Of a stretch of DNA of 64,000 bases, positions 61,544 through 64,000 are shown one piece after another. Position 1 is the first letter of the stretch. Every line of letters begins with the position of its first letter. Location of the stretch: NCBI RefSeq assembly GCF_008033115.1, contig NZ_CP041203.1, positions 3,472,001 through 3,536,000 on the forward strand, read 5' to 3'. The notes below the pieces were generated by a model. That model saw nothing but the letters and a program-made list of their open reading frames with translations. It searched no databases and had not been told where the DNA came from. The position numbers were made by a program, and so were the translations under genes. Origin of the DNA: Cellulomonas sp. Y8. Lineage in GTDB: Bacteria > Actinomycetota > Actinomycetes > Actinomycetales > Cellulomonadaceae.

Positions 61544-63511
61544 CTACCGCTCCGCCAGCGCCGCCGTCCCCGCCCGCAGCACCTCGACGATCCGGTCCAC
61601 GTCGTACACCGCCCCGCCCCACGTGCCGCCGCTGGCCTCCTGCAGCACCGCCCACAGCCGGGTGTCGTCGGGCAGCTGCGGGTGCGGCGCGAGCCCGGGG
61701 TGCGGCTCCCGCGCCGCGAGCACCCGGGCGCCCTGCTCGGGGGACAGCGGGGCGTCGGCGGCCCCGACGTAGTCCACGCTGCCCTCCAGCCCGGCGACGT
61801 CGACGCGGATCCGGACCAGGTCGCCGTCCCGGAGCCGCCCGATCGGCCCGCCGGCCAGCGCCTCGGGGCCCACGTGCCCGAGGCAGGCGCCCGTGGAGAC
61901 GCCGGAGAACCGGGCGTCGGTGATCAGGGAGATGTCCCGCCCGTAGCTCAGGTGCTTGAGGGCGGAGGTGACCTGGTAGGTCTCCTCCATGCCGGTGCCG
62001 AGCGGGCCGCCGCCCATGACGACCATGACGTCGCCGGGGGCGACCTCGCGCGCCTTGATCGCGGCGATCGCCGCGGCCTCGGACGTGAACACGCGGGCGG
62101 GGCCGACGTGCTCGAACACGTCCCCGTCGAGGCGCGCCGGGTCGATCGCGGTGGACTTGATGACCGACCCCTCGGGCGCGAGGTTGCCGGTGGGGAAGGC
62201 GGTCGTCGGCATGAGCCCCCGGCGGCGGGCGGCGGGCGGGCTCATGATCACGTCGTCCGGGTCGACGCCCTCCTGGTCCCGGAGGACCTGCCGCAGGCGG
62301 GCGCGGCGCTCGGAGCCGGCCCACCAGTCCAGGACGGTGCCGAGGGTCTCGCCGGTGGCGGTGAGCGCGTCGAGGTGCAGGACGCCGAGGTCGCGCAGGT
62401 GCAGCATGACCTCCGGGGCGCCGCCGGCCAGGAACATCCGGACGGTGGGGTGCTGGACGGGGCCGTTCGGCAGCACGCTGACCAGGCGGGGGACCGCGCG
62501 GTTCACGCGCAGCCAGTCCGCGACGGACGGCCGCTCCACGCCCGCGGCGTGCGCGATGGCCGGCAGGTGCAGCAGCAGGTTCGTCGAGCCGCCGATCGCC
62601 GCGTGCACCGCCATCGCGTTCTCGAACGCCTCGGGGGTGAGGACGTCCCGGGTGGTGAGCCCGAGCGCGCGCTGCCGCAGCACGGCGAGCGCCGACTGCC
62701 GCGCGACCTCGGCCCACACGGGCTCGCCGGACGGGGCGAGGGCGGAGTGCGGGAGCGCCAGGCCGAGGGCCTCGGCGACCACCTGGCTGGTGCCGGCGGT
62801 GCCGAGGAAGTGGCAGCCGCCGCCGGGGGAGGCGCAGGCGCGGCAGCCGGCCTCGGCGGCGTCCTCCAGGGAGAGCTCGCCGTTGGCGAACCGGGCGCCG
62901 ATCGTCTGCACGCGCGCGAGGTCCTCGCCGCGGGTCGGGGGCAGCGTGACGCCGCCGGGCACCAGGACGGTCGGCAGGTCGTGCTGCGACGCCAGCGCCA
63001 TCATCGTCGCGGGCAGGCCCTTGTCGCAGGTGGCGATGCCCAGGACGGCGGACCGGGTGGGCAGCGACCGGATGAGGCGGCGCATGACGGTCGCGGCGTC
63101 GTTCCGGTACGGCAGGGAGTCGAACATGCCGGTGGTGCCCTGCGAGCGGCCGTCGCACTGGTCGGAGACGAACGTGGCGAACGGCAGCCCGCCCTCCGCG
63201 GCGACGGTCTCCGCCGCGGCCCGCACCTGGTCGACGAGCTCGAAGTGCCCCGAGTGCAGGCCGAGCGCGATCGGCTCCCCGGACTCGGACCGCAGCCCGC
63301 CGGCGGTGGACACGATCATCACCTGCGGGCCGAGCAGGTTCGCCCGGCGCCAGCCCATGCCGGCGTTCTGCGTCATGCCGAACACGTCGCCGCTCGGCGA
63401 GTCCCGCAGCGTCTGCGCGGTCAGCGGCAGCCGCCCGGACGGCCCGTCGGCGTGCGAGCGCAGGGCGTAGATGCCGTCGTGCGGCTCGAGCAGCTGCTCC
63501 CAGGACGTCAC
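61544..63511 (-). CDS. YjhG/YagF-type sugar-acid dehydratase (D-xylonate dehydratase family)
   Basis: The 655-residue enzyme belongs to the IlvD/EDD family. Its length and pattern match E. coli YjhG/YagF, which dehydrate D-xylonate to 2-keto-3-deoxy-xylonate. Iron-sulfur and metal residues are seen in [11 protein letters not shown] (C119, D120), in ATCDKGLPA (C162, D163, K164) and in [34 protein letters not shown] and [20 protein letters not shown] are family marks. The GTG overlaps the stop of the aldolase gene, so the two steps of a pentonate or hexonate pathway are coupled. The true substrate (xylonate, gluconate or another) is inferred. Confidence 0.85.
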   Translation of the reverse strand: MTSWEQLLEPHDGIYALRSHADGPSGRLPLTAQTLRDSPSGDVFGMTQNAGMGWRRANLLGPQVMIVSTAGGLRSESGEPIALGLHSGHFELVDQVRAAAETVAAEGGLPFATFVSDQCDGRSQGTTGMFDSLPYRNDAATVMRRLIRSLPTRSAVLGIATCDKGLPATMMALASQHDLPTVLVPGGVTLPPTRGEDLARVQTIGARFANGELSLEDAAEAGCRACASPGGGCHFLGTAGTSQVVAEALGLALPHSALAPSGEPVWAEVARQSALAVLRQRALGLTTRDVLTPEAFENAMAVHAAIGGSTNLLLHLPAIAHAAGVERPSVADWLRVNRAVPRLVSVLPNGPVQHPTVRMFLAGGAPEVMLHLRDLGVLHLDALTATGETLGTVLDWWAGSERRARLRQVLRDQEGVDPDDVIMSPPAARRRGLMPTTAFPTGNLAPEGSVIKSTAIDPARLDGDVFEHVGPARVFTSEAAAIAAIKAREVAPGDVMVVMGGGPLGTGMEETYQVTSALKHLSYGRDISLITDARFSGVSTGACLGHVGPEALAGGPIGRLRDGDLVRIRVDVAGLEGSVDYVGAADAPLSPEQGARVLAAREPHPGLAPHPQLPDDTRLWAVLQEASGGTWGGAVYDVDRIVEVLRAGTAALAER

Positions 63512-64000
63512 GGCAGGTCCTCGACGGCGGCCATCAGCGCGGCGAGCGCCTCGGCCTGCTCCGGCGTCGCGGGGAGGTGCGGGGCGGTCGAGTGCGGCTC
63601 GATCCGGACACCGCGCCGCACCATGCCCTCCTTGAGCAGCGGGAAGAACGGCGCGCCGAGCGCGTACACGCCCATGAGCACGTCGATGCGGCGCTGCGCC
63701 GTGGCGATCGCCGCCGCGTCCCCGGAGTCGACGGCCCGCACGTACGCGGCGCAGTACTCGGGGTACAGGTTCGCCAGTCCGCCGATCGCGCCGGCGCCGC
63801 CGGACGTCACGACGTGGTGCAGGTTCTCGTCGAACCCGGCGAACACCCGGAAGTCCGGGAACTCGGGCAGCAGCTCGGTGAGCAGGCGCCGGGTGTGGCC
63901 GACCTCGAGCACGGTGTCCTTGTAGCCGACGACGTTCGGGTGCCGGCGCAGCAGCCGGCGGGTCACCTCGGGGCTCAGGTCGTACCCGGTGCGGGCGGGG
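63508..64000 (-). CDS. DHDPS/NAL-family aldolase (YagE/YjhH-like), C-terminal part
   Basis: The gene runs off the right edge; about 163 C-terminal residues are visible. The Schiff-base lysine is in [14 protein letters not shown], and the later [20 protein letters not shown] and [15 protein letters not shown] are typical of 2-keto-3-deoxy-sugar-acid aldolases of the dihydrodipicolinate synthase superfamily. Pairing with a YjhG-like dehydratase, as in E. coli yagEF and yjhHG, points to cleavage of the 2-keto-3-deoxy acid into pyruvate and an aldehyde. Its stop overlaps the dehydratase start by four bases (GTGA). Confidence 0.82.
   Translation of the reverse strand, partial: PARTGYDLSPEVTRRLLRRHPNVVGYKDTVLEVGHTRRLLTELLPEFPDFRVFAGFDENLHHVVTSGGAGAIGGLANLYPEYCAAYVRAVDSGDAAAIATAQRRIDVLMGVYALGAPFFPLLKEGMVRRGVRIEPHSTAPHLPATPEQAEALAALMAAVEDLP

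Noticed and set aside
3447..63511. Four-base stop/start overlaps (GTGA/ATGA) at about a dozen gene junctions
   Set aside because: Such overlaps are ordinary translational coupling in actinobacteria; they are used as operon evidence but are not remarkable.

Overview
The window is a very GC-rich chromosomal segment from an actinobacterium, most like Cellulomonas and relatives (Micrococcales). The reasons are conserved neighbourhoods (ndgR divergent from leuCD; RNase E/G-rplU-rpmA-obgE-proBA-nadD-rsfS; DAK-recG-rsmD-coaD; DUF177-rpmF-rnc-mutM), zinc-type (four-cysteine) ribosomal proteins L28 and L32, tRNA genes without an encoded CCA, many GTG starts, frequent four-base stop/start overlaps, and many start codons that sit only 6 to 8 nt after a -10 box, which indicates leaderless mRNAs. 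The genus is an inference. I see no insertion sequence, prophage or CRISPR array.

Layout. 1-4.2 kb: edge of a membrane acyltransferase-like gene, a methyltransferase, an FAH-family hydrolase, gltX and a HAD phosphatase. 4.2-4.7 kb: tRNA-Gln and tRNA-Glu. 4.8-9.4 kb: leucine regulator ndgR facing leuC-leuD, then murA. 9.5-14.8 kb: a carbohydrate operon (Tat lipoprotein binding protein, two permeases, GH43 lipoprotein glycosidase, LacI regulator) with an inverted repeat in front of it. 15.0-17.1 kb: an ANTAR/GAF/PAS/STAS signalling cluster with a 58-residue acidic protein. 17.4-24.4 kb: plsC-gpsA, a trans-sulfuration enzyme, ddl, a DUF3515 lipoprotein, thiL, a GNAT acetyltransferase and rpmB. 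24.7-35.0 kb: DAK kinase, recG, an ABC pair, rsmD, coaD, a coiled-coil protein, DUF177, rpmF, rnc and mutM. 35.1-48.3 kb: a TetR-like regulator, a hydroxyacid dehydrogenase, a DevR-like response regulator, a DUF222-HNH nuclease gene, and cydA-cydB-cydD-cydC followed by an overlapping DevS/DosS-like kinase gene. 48.7-61.3 kb: RNase E/G, rplU, rpmA, obgE, proB, proA, a small membrane protein, nadD, a proline/alanine-rich membrane protein, rsfS and a histidine phosphatase. 61.4-64 kb: tRNA-Ala, then a YjhG/YagF-type sugar-acid dehydratase and its partner aldolase, cut by the window end.

The genes group into translation and ribosome assembly, leucine/proline synthesis, envelope precursors, plant-polysaccharide sugar uptake, bd-type respiration joined to an oxygen/redox two-component system, and pentonate/gluconate catabolism.

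One feature cuts across the window. At nine points (leuC, permease 1 tail, permease 2, GH43, LacI, PAS-ANTAR, the ANTAR/STAS junction, recG, HNH) the protein reading frame slips, and each time the fit is one extra base. Most sit in G or C runs. Base-calling error is the simplest explanation, but four fall in the sugar operon, so local gene decay must also be considered. I found no clearly new defence or biosynthetic system. The best leads are the cydABDC-sensor kinase unit, the PAS-ANTAR-STAS/58-aa/GAF-ANTAR cluster, an odd TetR-like protein with repeated flanks, and two long palindromes that share a core sequence.
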